A stretch of DNA of 64,000 nucleotides, taken from contig NW_025935717.1 of NCBI RefSeq assembly GCF_000764305.2, positions 496,001 to 560,000 of the forward strand, given 5' to 3'. Made by a program: the position numbers and the translations under genes. The notes below the pieces were generated by a model. That model did not search any database, was not told the origin of the DNA, and saw only the letters and a list, made by a program, of their open reading frames with translations. Positions 12,908 through 25,325 of this stretch are shown piece after piece; the stretch's first letter is position 1; each line of letters starts with the position of its first letter. The stretch comes from Hyalella azteca. Lineage: Eukaryota > Arthropoda > Malacostraca > Amphipoda > Hyalellidae.

Positions 12908-12941
12908 TGTGACTTCTAACGAGATTTTGGCTGCTCTTATA
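12908..12941 (-). promoter_or_regulatory. Gene F core promoter (TATAAG and TCACAC initiator)
   Basis: TATAAG on the minus strand at 12936-12941, with TCACAC giving +1 near 12910, 31 bp on. It places transcription start upstream of the most distal exon 1 copy (12817-12840), which supports that copy as the real first coding exon. Confidence 0.65.
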
Positions 12942-15900
12942 TCGCCGCTTTGTTTGCTCTGTCCAATCATGCATTTTTTGCTGGCCATTCAAGAAACAAG
13001 GCATGTTTTACTCGAACTTTGGTAACAAAAAAATTCTATTCAATGCCTTTCATCTGCGTTTTCAGGTCACATGAGATTCTGCTATTATTTGCCATAAGAA
13101 GATAATTTCGCATCAACTACCTTCTATATAAATTTATTAGACTGAAATTTTTAATCTTGTCCCAAGAAATTCAAGTCAACTGATTTCAATTGAGCTTCAT
13201 ATTCCTGTAAAAATAAATAAGATTACCAGCACAAATGAATACATTATTTTACTAATATATTTTAATAAAGATTGAGTAATTTATATATTTATTAAAACCT
13301 CTAATTTACCTACTCTTATCAAGTCAAATTGGACGATTTGCCATTTATTTTTCAAGTTAATGTATAGTTTGATCATTGCATTATGTTGAATTGGAAGAAT
13401 CTTTTTCTGCATTTGAGATTAAACATTAATATTTTTCTAATTTCTATATTTTAATGTCTTGCATATTTTTGAGGAATTTTTACTTGTTTATTTATCTATT
13501 TATTTGTATGTAATTTTCATTATTTTTCGATTCTTGCAGCACAGCTGACTTCAAATATCCTCTGCAAAGGAGGTTGTCTTAGCTGGCTGTAAAATCTCTA
13601 GAAATGGGGTTAAAAAATAACGTTGGTGTAAATTTATTCACACAAATTCCGAAATATTTCTCATCTAATTGTATCTGTTAATGCTTTTGAAGCAAAATTA
13701 CAACCGTGTGCATAAATATGGAAATTAAATTAACCAATGGTTAATTTAATTATTTTAATTAATTTATATATTCTTCTGGCAATGCCAGAAGAATAATTAT
13801 CGCTGAAAATCGGCACCAAAATCAGTCAATCAAACGTTAATAACCATTTACCCACTCATCTTCAATCTGATTATGAATTGGGGTATTAATTTAAATTACA
13901 TAAAATTGCAGAAAATTCCGTTCTAATATATTTCTTACAAAACGGTCAAACCCTTTTTCATAAACGGTCAAACCCATGAAAAGAAATGAACGCTCAAGCT
14001 GAAATAGATCCTGCAACGTCAATCCACGAAAAATGTATATGCATGCAAGAAGAAAATATCTATTTAATATTAATAAAAATTCAAAGTTCCGTGCATTACA
14101 ATAAGCATTTATTTATAGCGTATGTGCGTTATGGCTAGCATAAACAATTGTTTCTATTATTTCTTATTTAATGTAATTACTGTATTTTATTTTATTTTCT
14201 AAATGTAAGTATTGTAGTGTTCACCCCACAATCATGGTATGTTATCTAGAAAACCATTCTCCTAAACTTAGAAATTCTTTATTTGAGAGAATTCCAACAG
14301 AGAAACGCATTCCAACAAACATTCACCATTCGTTTGTTCATAATTTATCTTATAATGTTTTCTTAATCCTGTCTATTTTTTCTTTCTAAATCATAGAAGA
14401 CATTTTGTAAAGATTTTTTCGTTAGATTGAGCTCATTTCTAGTTCAAAAATTCAATTGCTCATTATTGTAAAAGTTACAAACTGTTATAATTACGTAAAA
14501 TTCTACTGGGTTATATATAAGTTAGCAAGCGTTAGTTTCAGTAAGAAGCCTTAAAGTGTATTGCAATTGCATTGTTCAACCTCTTGGCAGCACCATGCTT
14601 GAAACATGAAGATTTCGAAACTAAACAATGAAGCTCTATTCATCCTCCAGTTTCGCCATGAGGTCTAACGAGTGACTAACTTCATCATCAAGCTCAATGG
14701 ACGGTGAAGTCTTCTTTTTAGTTGTTTTTTCTTGTTAAAACTTCTTGTCGCGACCGTAAAACGATTTACAAGCCGTTCACACTTACGATCGGTAACGAGT
14801 ACCAAACATCTCTTTCATGTTTTTCGAGTTTTAATTTCTCTTAAGAATTCTAATTAGGATTCGATTTATTCTAAGTTCTTACTTCCATGCAAAATTGTCA
14901 CCAAAAATTATGTTGCTTTATATTTTTAATTATATTAAAGCCAATATTTTATATTATAATGTCCAATATATTTTATTTATTGCGCAAATTCTCACGATAC
15001 ATCATTTCAACTTTTAATCGCTATCTCTGCCAGTATCGTAAACTGCAAGAACAATTCAGTGGCATAAAATGAGAACTTTGATCGCATTGTAAAATATACA
15101 TAGTGTATAAATGTATAAATAATTTTCCAAAACTGTGATGTTTTCTCCTTCTTCAAGCCTTTTTACAAATGTGAACTAAAAATAGTATACAGGTTGAAAG
15201 CTAGATGTGGGATTACTGGGCAAGTGTAATAAAGTAATAAAATATAATTTATCCACTTGATCACTTTATTCTTTCTATTATTTCTATTATTTATTATTAT
15301 CTCTTTTGTATACAGAAATAATTTTTGTTTCAAAATTGGCCCAAAAGTTTCGTAGTTGATATCTCAGTTATACCTGGGATTGCCATTTAATACGAGTATT
15401 TATTTCACATTTAGTCAAACGCTCTATAAATGGATTGTATAAAAAGCCATGTGATTGAGATCCTGGAAATGATTCCTAAAGATTCTTGACCGTAGCACGC
15501 TGAATTAACTAACAACCTCGATTCAAGACCTTGCGTTAGTTTGTTTATTTGCTTTGCTTTTGTCTAGAGAAAGTCTCAATATTTATTTTCAAATTTTCAT
15601 GATCAAAGGATCATAGTTGTCATTTTTGTTTGATTTCAGTTTATCAATTACAAACAGGCTAATATTTATGCTAATAATTCCGAAGATATGAATAATGATA
15701 CAAAAATTTTCCAACTTCTAATTCTGGAAAAAATTCTAAAATCTAGGATTTTTAGAATAATGGAATCTTGAATTCCTAATACGATTATAAGGTATAAAAA
15801 AGAAAGTCATCAGCGAGAATGTTTATATCTCGGTCGTTCGCATGGAATAATTTTAAAAAGTTCGGATAAAATCGTTATCATTATCATTAAATAAAGTCGT

Positions 15901-16397
15901 TGTCATTAATTTACTAAATGACAGTTTGGAGAGCGGGAACTGACTGACTACTGGAAGTCAATAATAGTGAAATTTAAGAAGTTATATCATTAGTAGAAGT
16001 TTCACGTGTGTCTATTGATCATTTAGAAATTTTACATCAAGCATCTGAATTTTTTTTCACTCCCAAATCATTATCGCATATTAAGGTTGAATTTATTTAA
16101 ATTTATTAATTTAGTGATATTTTTTAAAATGTGAAAGTATGCAATGGCTGGAATTTGGCGTGATATCAATTACGATCTAAATAAAATTTTATCCATGTAT
16201 GAAGTTTGAGAAAAAATTGCTAGAAAATACTTGCTCTGGTTTGTTCTGTCCGTGTAAGGTCTCCAGGTCCAATATAATTTAGCCCATATTTATAGTTTGA
16301 GTAAAGATTACAAGAAAATAAATAATTTGAATTGTTTTCTCTATGTAGGGTCGCCATGTCGGGATTAAACGCGATGCCGTCGCTGTTATTGCGGCTG
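12942..16397. other. Intergenic DNA between genes F and E
   Basis: AT-rich with no repeat array longer than a few units and no ORF above about 60 codons that looks coding. Nothing further recognised. Confidence 0.6.
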
Positions 16398-18773
16398 TTA
16401 ATGTTTGCTGCTCTTGCTGCTCTTGTGTCCACCGCTCTTGCCATGAGAGCTTTTGTGTCCGTGGCTGCCTTTGGAGCCAAACTTGCCACTGTGTCCACTC
16501 TTGCTGCCTTTGCTGCTGCCTTCGTCGAAGAATCCTTTGCTGCCCTTGCCGCTGTGCTTCTTGCTTCCCTATGAGATAATCAAAATTTATAGCAAATGTA
16601 AATGATTCGGCGGCATGAGAATATATCGAGATTGGAAAAATATTGAAAAATAAAATTTTTGCTTGAGCACTGAAATTTTAGTTTTGTCAAATCGCTCTGA
16701 AAAATTAATTTAGCAATAAGATTTCGCAAACAAGACCAAAAAATATGAATATGTCTTATATTCAAAACTTTTTACCCCGAATTTTCCGCCTTCAAAGCTG
16801 CCGCCTTTGCCGCTCTTGAAGTGCGAGTCGAAGGACTTGTGGTCGCTGTCGTGTCCAGACTTGCCGCCTTTGTCGTGGAAGTTCGAAGAGAAGCCTTTTT
16901 CTGACTTGCTGTGAGCGTTCTTAAAGCCCTGTACGGAAAAAGTGAACATACATTGTCAACATCCCTGTACATCACATTGTCAACAATATTATTGTCATTA
17001 CCATCAGGATGGAAATTCATTAACTTATTTTAGTTATTTATTAAAGAAGCACGGCGGAAATATAATGAATGAACTAAATACGTTCTAAGTAAATCCAATA
17101 ATGCACGATTATATCGTAGACTGTTCAGTTATATTCGTCTGGTTTCCTTGCATCATATCGTATATCAATTCGAACAAGATTAATAATAGTTTTAGAAATT
17201 TTGATTGCTATGTTGCTATTTAAACTTTAAATCGTCATTATATTAATCATTGATTCTCGCCTTACCTTCTTAGAGTGACCCTTGCCAAAGGAGCCTTTGG
17301 AACCTTTCTTGTGTCCCTTGCCTCCTTTCTCGCCTTTCTTGAAGCTGCCGTGTTTGCTACTCTTGTGGTGGTCTCCTTTGGAGCTCTTGCCGCCTTTGTC
17401 AAAGAAGCCCTGAGAATATTCAAAGCAAAAGATTACATTAAAAAAAGGATTAAAACATTATCTTATGTTATTTCAACTTGTAAGTTAGTTAATTAGTTAA
17501 TTTTTGAACAGAAATGGAAAAGAGAATTTATTTTTCCAATGTGTTTAAGTTATTTTCGATCTCACTGCCGGAAGAAGGTGCCCTTACACAGAACTAATGG
17601 TTTTGCCCAACAAGCGCATGTACTTTTTATGTACAATATGTGTGCATGTACATTGATAAAATGTTTTCATTGCACAATGCACAATACTCGAGTATCACTC
17701 ACGGCTTTGCCACTCTTGCCAAAGCTGCCCTTCTCGCCGCCGTCGAAGCCTTTCTCGCTCTTGAAGCCTTTGCCGCTCTTGTGTCCTGATGCCTTCTTTG
17801 ACCCGCTGCTATGGCTGCTCTTGTGGCCTTTGCCGTGGCCTGCGAGTTTATAAGTACAATCCCAACCATTATTCCCAGCGCCTTTTGTTCATTTCATTAT
17901 AAGAATCGCTACCAATATTTTAGCGATTTCTTTATATTTTATTATGAGAATCAAAATAATTATTTTAGTAATTTATTTGCATTTTGTTATAAGAATCAAA
18001 ACCATTATTTTAATAATTTCTTTGTATTTTATTATGAGAATCACAACAATTATTTTAGCGGTTAATATGTATTTTGTTATAAGAATCATAACCAATATTT
18101 GAGCAATTTCTTTGTATTTTGTTATAAATATTACAACCATTATTTCAGCGATGTCAGTATATTTTATAATAAGAATCGCGACAATTATTCTACTGATGTC
18201 TGCGTACTTTATAATACCAGCGAGCGAATATTATAACTTTCCTATTATTATTAGTTAATGTTCAAGATCCTCATGATTCTGCTGTTAACGATATTAAGCC
18301 ATTTCTTCACAGTAATTACGTTCATCGTACCATTTTCTGGCTAGATGACAAATCTCATATTGAAATTATCGTCCAATTTTTTTGCCTTTTTTTGAAAAGT
18401 TTATGTAAACTTACCTCCAGCAGCCGTCTGTAGATCAGCCGAGGTGATGACAGAGAACTGCTGGCTGGGTGATGCTGCAAGGTCTTCATCACCACCATCA
18501 TCCCCCATCACACTCCTCTCGTGCCTCACCACACCGGCATCACCAGTGTCGCCAGAAGACCTGGCGACTCTCGTCGGAGTTTGGCGTCCGTGAACGCCTG
18601 AGAGAAGACCGAGCAAGACAGCCGCTAGCACCTGTAAAACACAATAAAAAAAATAACTCAGTACTCACTGCAGTGAGTGACAGACAGCGCATTTTCTCGT
18701 CAACGAAAACTTGAGGTCACGGACGGACGGACAGACGGACAGACAGACAGACAGACTGACAGACTGACAGACT

Positions 18774-18813
<40 letters not shown>

Positions 18814-19275
18814 CAGACAGACGGACTTGGCGAGCACGATAGTGCATTTTTTCCATAAATGAGGCTAAAAAGTAAAATCCAACAATTATACGGCCTAGAA
18901 GACAAATAAGATTGCATTTTTTGAAAAATGATAAGTGTATAGATAACAAAAATTGCATCTACAACGTCAGTTCGTGGAATGATGAGTTACAAATATTCAG
19001 TTCTGAATGACAAATTTTCAAAATTTCAAAGTGTACGAGAAGAAAATGATGGCGGGTTTGCAGAGCAGGGTTTGCCATAAAGTGACGTGTCGTGGATTCA
19101 GTAATAAGATCTCTGTTCAACTGAAAGAACATCTGTAGGTTGATATCGATCAAAATTGAACCGAGTTAATGTCCGTTAAAAAATGGGATAAAAATGCAAA
19201 TGACATAAAAATTGAATCTTAACCTGTTTACGAATTCAATAATAAACTCACCAAATTGAAAATTGCCACCTTCAT
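16398..19275 (-). CDS. Gene E: secreted Ser/Lys/Gly/His-rich protein, 281 aa
   Basis: complement(join(16398..16568, 16776..16928, 17266..17409, 17703..17839, 18415..18631, 19252..19275)); 846 nt, 281 aa plus TAA. Exon 1 encodes MKVAIFNL; exon 2 continues VLAAVLLGLLSGVHGRQTP, a signal peptide. The rest of exon 2 has dibasic-like sites (RVARSS, RHERS) and an acidic GDDGGDED run, then SQQFSVITSADLQTAAG. Exons 3-6 follow the family plan, but Ser replaces many Lys/His residues seen in gene D (exon 6 begins GSKKHSGKGSKGFFDEGSSK). Exon 5 begins GFKNAHSKSEKGFSSNFHDK. Exon 3 is 137 nt; exons 4-6 have the fixed 144/153/171 nt. The exon 6 acceptor is ATAG. Intron 2 contains a 45-bp tandem repeat next to the exon 3 acceptor. 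Function is unknown. Confidence 0.88.
17893..18215. repeat. 45-bp tandem repeat in gene E intron 2
   Basis: Seven units of the form (A/G)TTAT(A/G)AGAATC, then an AACCATTATTTTA core and a T-rich end, occur at 45-bp steps (17941, 17986, 18031, 18076, 18121 and so on). The array ends about 55 bp from the exon 3 acceptor (17840). Confidence 0.8.
18655..18868 (-). repeat. Short interspersed element, family 1, copy 3, with long tetranucleotide array
   Basis: In intron 1 of gene E, 24 bp from the exon 2 acceptor. The (GACR)n core is expanded to about 100 bp (18720-18825), the longest in the window. The right end is truncated in the AAATGAG motif. Confidence 0.82.
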
Positions 19276-19406
19276 TTTTTTTGGTAGTGGTTCGTTGATG
19301 TTGAAAGTCGATCGATTTAACTTATTAACTATTAAGATTAATCTAGATTAAGCTTAGTCGAATAATTCCTAGAGTGGGAAGTGTCTACAATTCCCAACTA
19401 CTCCGC

Positions 19407-19445
19407 ACTGTCTGGTTAAGCACAGGCTAAACCAATGCTTTTATA
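19407..19445 (-). promoter_or_regulatory. Gene E core promoter (TATAAAA)
   Basis: TATAAAA on the minus strand at 19439-19445, with an ACAGT initiator-like site at 19407-19411, slightly further away (about 36 bp) than usual. The ATG is at 19275. Confidence 0.6.
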
Positions 19446-19656
19446 CGAGACCGTTTGGTGCTTGTAACCGCAAACCTGTCACTCTGGCGACCACTACAAT
19501 ACCTGATGCTCTTGCACTTCTCTGCTAAATCAGTTCCAAAAAATCTGATTTTTACTGTCTGGAAATTCAATGGTAGTCGTTGAAGAAATACGTTTGGAAA
19601 TGAATCACAAGTGAGTTGCTGTGGCATACGAAGGGTTCGCATATTTTGGAAGTTCG

Positions 19657-19676
19657 CCACTCACTAGATGGCGCTG
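19657..19676 (+). promoter_or_regulatory. CTCF-like site upstream of gene E
   Basis: CACTAGATGGCGCTG closely matches the core of the CTCF binding motif as known in animals (CCA..AG.TGGCGC). It lies about 210 bp above the gene E TATA box. Whether this species uses CTCF here is not shown by the sequence. Confidence 0.4.
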
Positions 19677-22600
19677 AATTTTCAATGAATATTTTCAGTA
19701 TAATAAATAGTTTTAAACGATTTTGCATTTATGGCTTTTTACATACATAAAATATTGAGGGAATATTAGAAACATAGAATGCAAGAGTATTATGCAAGAA
19801 AGAAAGTAGCACTAAAATTATGAAATGACATATAAATTCATGTGACACTATATATCTTATGACACTTTAAATGTCATGTGACATATAAAGTGTGTAATCG
19901 CAATTTTTCACATGTACGCTTCACGTAATCTTTCTGTTTAGACCTTCAGTCATCCGACCGAAGTTTACCTGTAGATAAATTGTCATTCGTAGTTCAAACC
20001 TCTTTAGTGGCGAAACACTTTGGTGAGTTTAGTCCTGCAATTTATTAGTTCTGCATTAATGATTCTGATATATTTTTTTTGTTCACTTGGATTTAATTTT
20101 GCTTATATTTGTTTATCTTGTATATTAGATAGCTAATATTTCTTGTCATACTTGCAGAAACTATGTTTTCAAGATTACCAAAATAAAACTTCTTGAAACC
20201 TGAGTGTCGAAATTTCGCCTAAGCCACTAGGGCTTAACAAAGTGATTAACCAAGATTAAAGCAATAAATTTGTAAGTGAAAATGTGATAATACTTCTTGA
20301 ACTTCGATTCCAATAAAATTTTTAATTATTTCTCCCGCACTTTTGAAATGTACGAACCTTTTCGACACTTAGCATCGTTATATTTAGGTAATGCGCTCGC
20401 AATATTTAGGTAATACATTTTTATATCCTGTTCTGACATGTTATATTTGTCCATTTTAACTTGAATAATATCTTGGTATATATGAAATAATCGGTAAATT
20501 TTTCAATGAATCTTGTTCATACGGATACGTTGTTCTACCTAATATCATCAATCGTGTCGAAATAATTTAATTTTTGGAACACCGATGTTGAAAACCAACG
20601 ACAATCACTTATAACGCTAAGTGTTGTAACAGTAAGTTCACCAAGTGAAAGTTCTAGCATATATCAATATATATTACAGAAAGACTGAAAACAAAAATAT
20701 GACATTAACAATTAATAATTTATATTAATAATTATTATAAATGAATGAATAATAAATTAAAAAGAATAAACACAAAGTTCCCAACCTTGAAATATTAATT
20801 GAATTCGTTGAAATTTACGCTACAGATTCCAATCATTAGGGAACCACTATTGCCTATTTAATGCGCTAGTTTTGTTTAACATTTTTTCATTTTGCTGTTT
20901 TTATTCGAGAACGATTACACCACTGACTTTCATTCCAACGAATATTGTTGATTTGGATTTGAATTGGAGAATGTTCAAGTTCAAAAGTTGCAGGCCCGAT
21001 TTAAACAGGAGAAATATAGATTTCAATTTTAATCTAGAATTATTGATAATTATTATTCAAAACAGTATTTTAGTAGTAGCTTCTATAATTGTTCAAGTTA
21101 GTGAATGCAGCCTATTCGATGTTCAACTCTAAATCTATGAATAAACGAATGAGCTTCTAATATTTCAATTGCCAATCAAATGACGTCTGAATTCTTATAA
21201 GTTCGCAATCTTCATCAAAAGCTCAAAAGCTAATTGCATCGCATAAAAATCAATCAAATCATTTTGATATTGTCTCTAGCGCACATGTTTAATTGAAACT
21301 TCCTGTATTTATGTACCTACTCGTCCTTTTTCTATTCATACCCTCCGCATACCTATCCAATTTTTAATTGACGCATTCTCCTATTTACGTATTCCATAGC
21401 TTTAAATTTTAATTTTTTAGGTAATAAATGCTTTTTACATTTCTCTTCCTTAATCGCACTTAAACGATCTTAATCACATAAGATGATATTTAAGTTCATT
21501 CAAAGAACCTAGAGAACTAAATTTGCATTTAAATATTGATTGAATGCATACAGTCTGCTGAACTTCATTAAAATGTAGTCTACGCACGGAACCGACGGGA
21601 TCACTACTTGTGTGGCGTTGCAGTTCCCAGCACTAAAGTCTTACAGAGAGAAATATTTGCTCGTAGATTTTAATTTTTATTGTGCGGTAAAAATAAATTA
21701 AGGATGAATAAGTGAAGCGAAACCATATGCCTGGTAATATGTTTTCTTTGTGGCCAGTATTGAAATTGTTATCCTGCTGAAAATAGAAAGTGATCCTAAA
21801 AAGACATTAGTCAAATATCCAATTATGGCATGCTTGAAAAGCACGAACTGTTTAAGAAATGGATTAATAATAAAAAGAATTTGGAGTGCCTAAATTTGAT
21901 TCTCCACTCATAACATTATCAATAAAGTTAAATTGCTATAACGACCGATAATCTAATGCAATTTAAACTTCGGTTGTACTGAAAAAATATTCATTATGAA
22001 GTAAATGATGCTTGCTACTTTGTTTATTGTTATATAATGCTCCAGCTAATGAGATGAGACCTAAGAATTAATTCGTTTTGGCATGTAAATTTTGAATGTT
22101 TAAAAAAAGAAAATTATGACCTTGATAAGCTCCTCAATACTTCTACAGCTAGAACTACATACTTCTTTTCGTCCATTTTCGTTTTAAATTAATAATTCTT
22201 AATCTTCTGAGTCTCCGAATAGCATTGCAATCTTTTCATTGCCAGTTATGCAGTGCTTCCTTCATTTGTTCAACAGCGTAGGTATCCTAACTTAAGGCTT
22301 TGAATGAAAATATTAGGTCTGTGGTTGTTGAAACATTAATGAGTTATCGAGAGCCCTTTATAGGCACGAACTGTTTAAGAAATCAATATATTATTAATTT
22401 TGGTCAGCATCATCTAAATTCGTTTTCAAAGAATTGCATGGGCCTGTCGAAACAGCAATGGTCTTTTTCGCCACCGCTTGGGTCCTGGCACAGTTTTGCA
22501 CGCAAATGGACTTTTAAGTACTCAAAGGAACTTTGGGGTAACTCGAAAATGTCAAAGGTTGATACTGTTAGCTTTTGGTATATCGGTATTAAAAATTCAA

Positions 22601-22969
22601 TTTCAGAAGAATGTAACCAATTAATATGCTAACTTGTTAATTAACTGTTGATATCAAATGCTGGTTTAAAAACAGTGAAATTTCAGCTTTTTAGAATATA
22701 ATAAATCAATATACATTTTTGAACGTATGCTCGAGAGATTGTTAAAGGTTATCCATGATGCGCTCTCAATGTTTACAGAATCATATTCAGATTGAACGAA
22801 TTTTAAGGACTAGAGAGGCAATTCATTAAAATTAGATACACTTAGTTCTTTGGTAATTTCTATGATGAATAAAAATAATAGTGTATTATATCTGCTTCTC
22901 TGCCTATGGGGCAATTCGCCATTTATTAATTTTTTTGGCAGCTGGTTGGACAACGACCAGAGAAACGTT

Positions 22970-23230
22970 AGCTCATGATTGAATAATATGCGTTTAAAAA
23001 TTACTTTTTAAAGACAACACTTCTAAAAAATCCAGTGTCACTGATGTTATACATGTGTAATGAATTTCTAATTTTATTATGATATTAAAAAAAATTAAAT
23101 TTTATTTATAAAATTAAAGAAAAAATTTTCAAAATTATTTATTCTGTCAATTGAATCATGCATTGTCTGATTTGTCTCCAATTTTACGCAAGTGTGCAAA
23201 ATTTCATATCGTGTGGGAAATTTCCCACCG
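22970..23230. repeat. Dispersed repeat family 2 (CATGCATTGTCTC core), copy 1
   Basis: Starts with AATAATATGCGTTTAAAAAT and AAGACAACACTTCT, then an AT-rich stretch and the core CAATTGAATCATGCATTGTC with GCAAGTGTGCAAAATTTCA. The 3' half is missing. Confidence 0.65.
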
Positions 23231-24344
23231 TTGCTCAATTTTGTGCATTATACTTACGTTGTTTCGCTAGAATAAGAGTTAGTTTTAGTTCAATCTAGGG
23301 TAAGTTTAATATTAGGGTAGATTAAGTCAGAACCGGGTCTCCGGAATCAGAGAGTTCGCACTGATACACCGCACTCGAAAGGCATGAATTTGTGATCTCC
23401 AGCCAACCTGATGTTCGCCGCCGCTACGGCACCAACATTCAAACCCTAAGTCTAAATTTCTTCGCAAGTTCTGCGATTTATCTATTCCTTGGTTTGAGTG
23501 CCCGATTTTCTATCGTTTTGTTAAATTCGCTCAAATCTATGCTTAATTATCGTGCGCGACGCTTCAGACTTCAATTCATTTGTTCTAAATGTAAACCTCA
23601 ACTATTCAAATTTAAGTGGATGTGGCTCTAACTAATGCTCTATTTAAGAGTTCACGCCAAATCCCTCAAACTTTGACCTTACTTCAAACGAATCAATTCT
23701 TCAACTATTCCTACTTTACTTCCGTCTGAAGCGTCCATCTTCAACTGATTTCTTTTTCTTCAAATTCAATTCTTCCTGAAAGTGCGTTATAGAACACTGA
23801 GGCAATTAAATCTCGGGTGAATATTATTTATTTACTTTACCTCAATTGGATTTATAACTCTGATTTACCGCATTTACTGTTATTTCTATAGTCCATTTAT
23901 GCAATTTATTCATTTTTTGCAGTATGAAAAACCTGGTACGTAGCTGGTGGCGACGCTGACCCTTCAAATTACCTGCTGCCGCTGTACATTGACGCGGTTA
24001 CAGACTTATTCTGCTCTGCCGGTGCATTTACTCAGTCCCGACTCCAAGAATACCTTAGTATCCTTAGTATCCTTAGTATTTGATTGGGACGTAGCAGTCC
24101 CAGGCCACGATGGATCGCCGCCTCTGATTATCGTTCATCCGCCCTCATTTGGGCCACCTGATGCACGATGCTGTTGCTTGCTTCTCGCCACTGGTAGTGT
24201 TGCAGGGGAGGTACGCATTATATAATAAATAAAGTTACGCATTAAATATCTATCAAGATTGCAAATCCAGCTTCATTCATTCACTGCTAGTCTCAATAAA
24301 ATTTTTGAACCTTTGAAATTTGATCATTATCTTTAAGGCACGAT

Positions 24345-24660
24345 TGTATGTAATTATTCATAATCAATTGGATAGGTAGAAGTGTGTTAAATATCGATCA
24401 TGAGATATGTAGCAGACAAAATTATTTTTTCAATTTTTTCGGATTAAAAAAATTTAATTTTTAATTGTTAATTCTGTCAATTGTTTCATGCACTGTCTCC
24501 AAGTTTACGCAAGTGTGCAAAATTTTATATCGATTGGACAGGTAGAAGTGTGTCAAATATCGATTATAAGATTTGTAGCAGAAAGACAAACAAACAAACA
24601 AACAAACAAGAAGTGAAGTTAAAGAGAAGTGTTGTAAAAATTAATTTCGTTATGAAATTT
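24345..24660. repeat. Dispersed repeat family 2, copy 2 (3' part)
   Basis: Contains TGGATAGGTAGAAGTGTGTT, a core half-unit and the end GAAGTGAAGTTAAAGAGAAG followed by TGTTGTAAAA. A (CAAA)n run sits before the end. Confidence 0.65.
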
Positions 24661-24839
24661 TGAATATGAAAATACACAAAATAAGTTTATTGGTGACTGA
24701 ACAATTCTCTCGTATTGAATGAAATGCTTCATGTTGGCGAAGTCCAATGCTCGGTCCTCTCGAGCATCGCATGTTTGGGTGATACGCATCACATCGCGCA
24801 ATAAAAACATATCATAATCGCCTGTGGAAATAATATACG

Positions 24840-25325
24840 TAAGCTAAAAATAATATGCGTTTAAAAATTATTTTTTAAAGACAACACTCCTAAAGAATTC
24901 AGTGACTGCGATGTTACAAATTTAAATTTAGTATCAAATATTAAAAAAAGTAGTTTCTAAATTTTATTTTTAAAATTTAAAAAAGTCAAATTTTCTAAAA
25001 TTATTTATTCCGTCAATCGAATCATGCATTGTCTCCGACTTTACGCAAGTGTGCAGGATTTCAGATCAATTGGACTGGTAGAAAAGTGTTAAATAGCCAT
25101 TGTAAGATATGTAGTAGACAAAATTATTTTTTTTTCAAAATTTTTAATAATAAAAAATTACTTTCAAAATTATTTATTCTGTCAATTGAATCATGCATTG
25201 TCTAAAACTTCACTCAAGTGTGCCAAATTTCAGATCGATTGGAGAGGTAAAAGTGTGTTAAATATCGATTATAAGATTTGTAGCAGGCAGACAACAAGAA
25301 GTGAAGTTAGAGGGAATTGTTGTAA
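24840..25325. repeat. Dispersed repeat family 2, copy 3 (near full length)
   Basis: Has the AATAATATGCGTTTAAAAAT start, two tandem half-units each with CATGCATTGTC, AAGTGTGC and GTAGAAAAGTG/TAAAAGTGTG motifs, and the GAAGTGAAGTTAGAGGGAAT end. This shows the family is built from two diverged half-units of about 170 bp. Confidence 0.7.

Noticed and set aside
18665..18958. Cys/Leu/Ser/Val repeat ORFs over the tetranucleotide run (also 52815, 54456)
   Set aside because: They result from translating the (GTCY)n core of the family 1 elements; no start or gene context.
22300..22632. 110-codon plus-strand ORF
   Set aside because: Considered as a gene, but there is no recognised domain, promoter, splice structure or repeat support; kept only as a mention.
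23947..24225. 92-codon ORF and an alternative frame after a TTTTTTGCAG acceptor-like site
   Set aside because: An isolated exon-like segment with no partner exon or known similarity; includes a CCTTAGTAT triplet repeat, so probably not coding.
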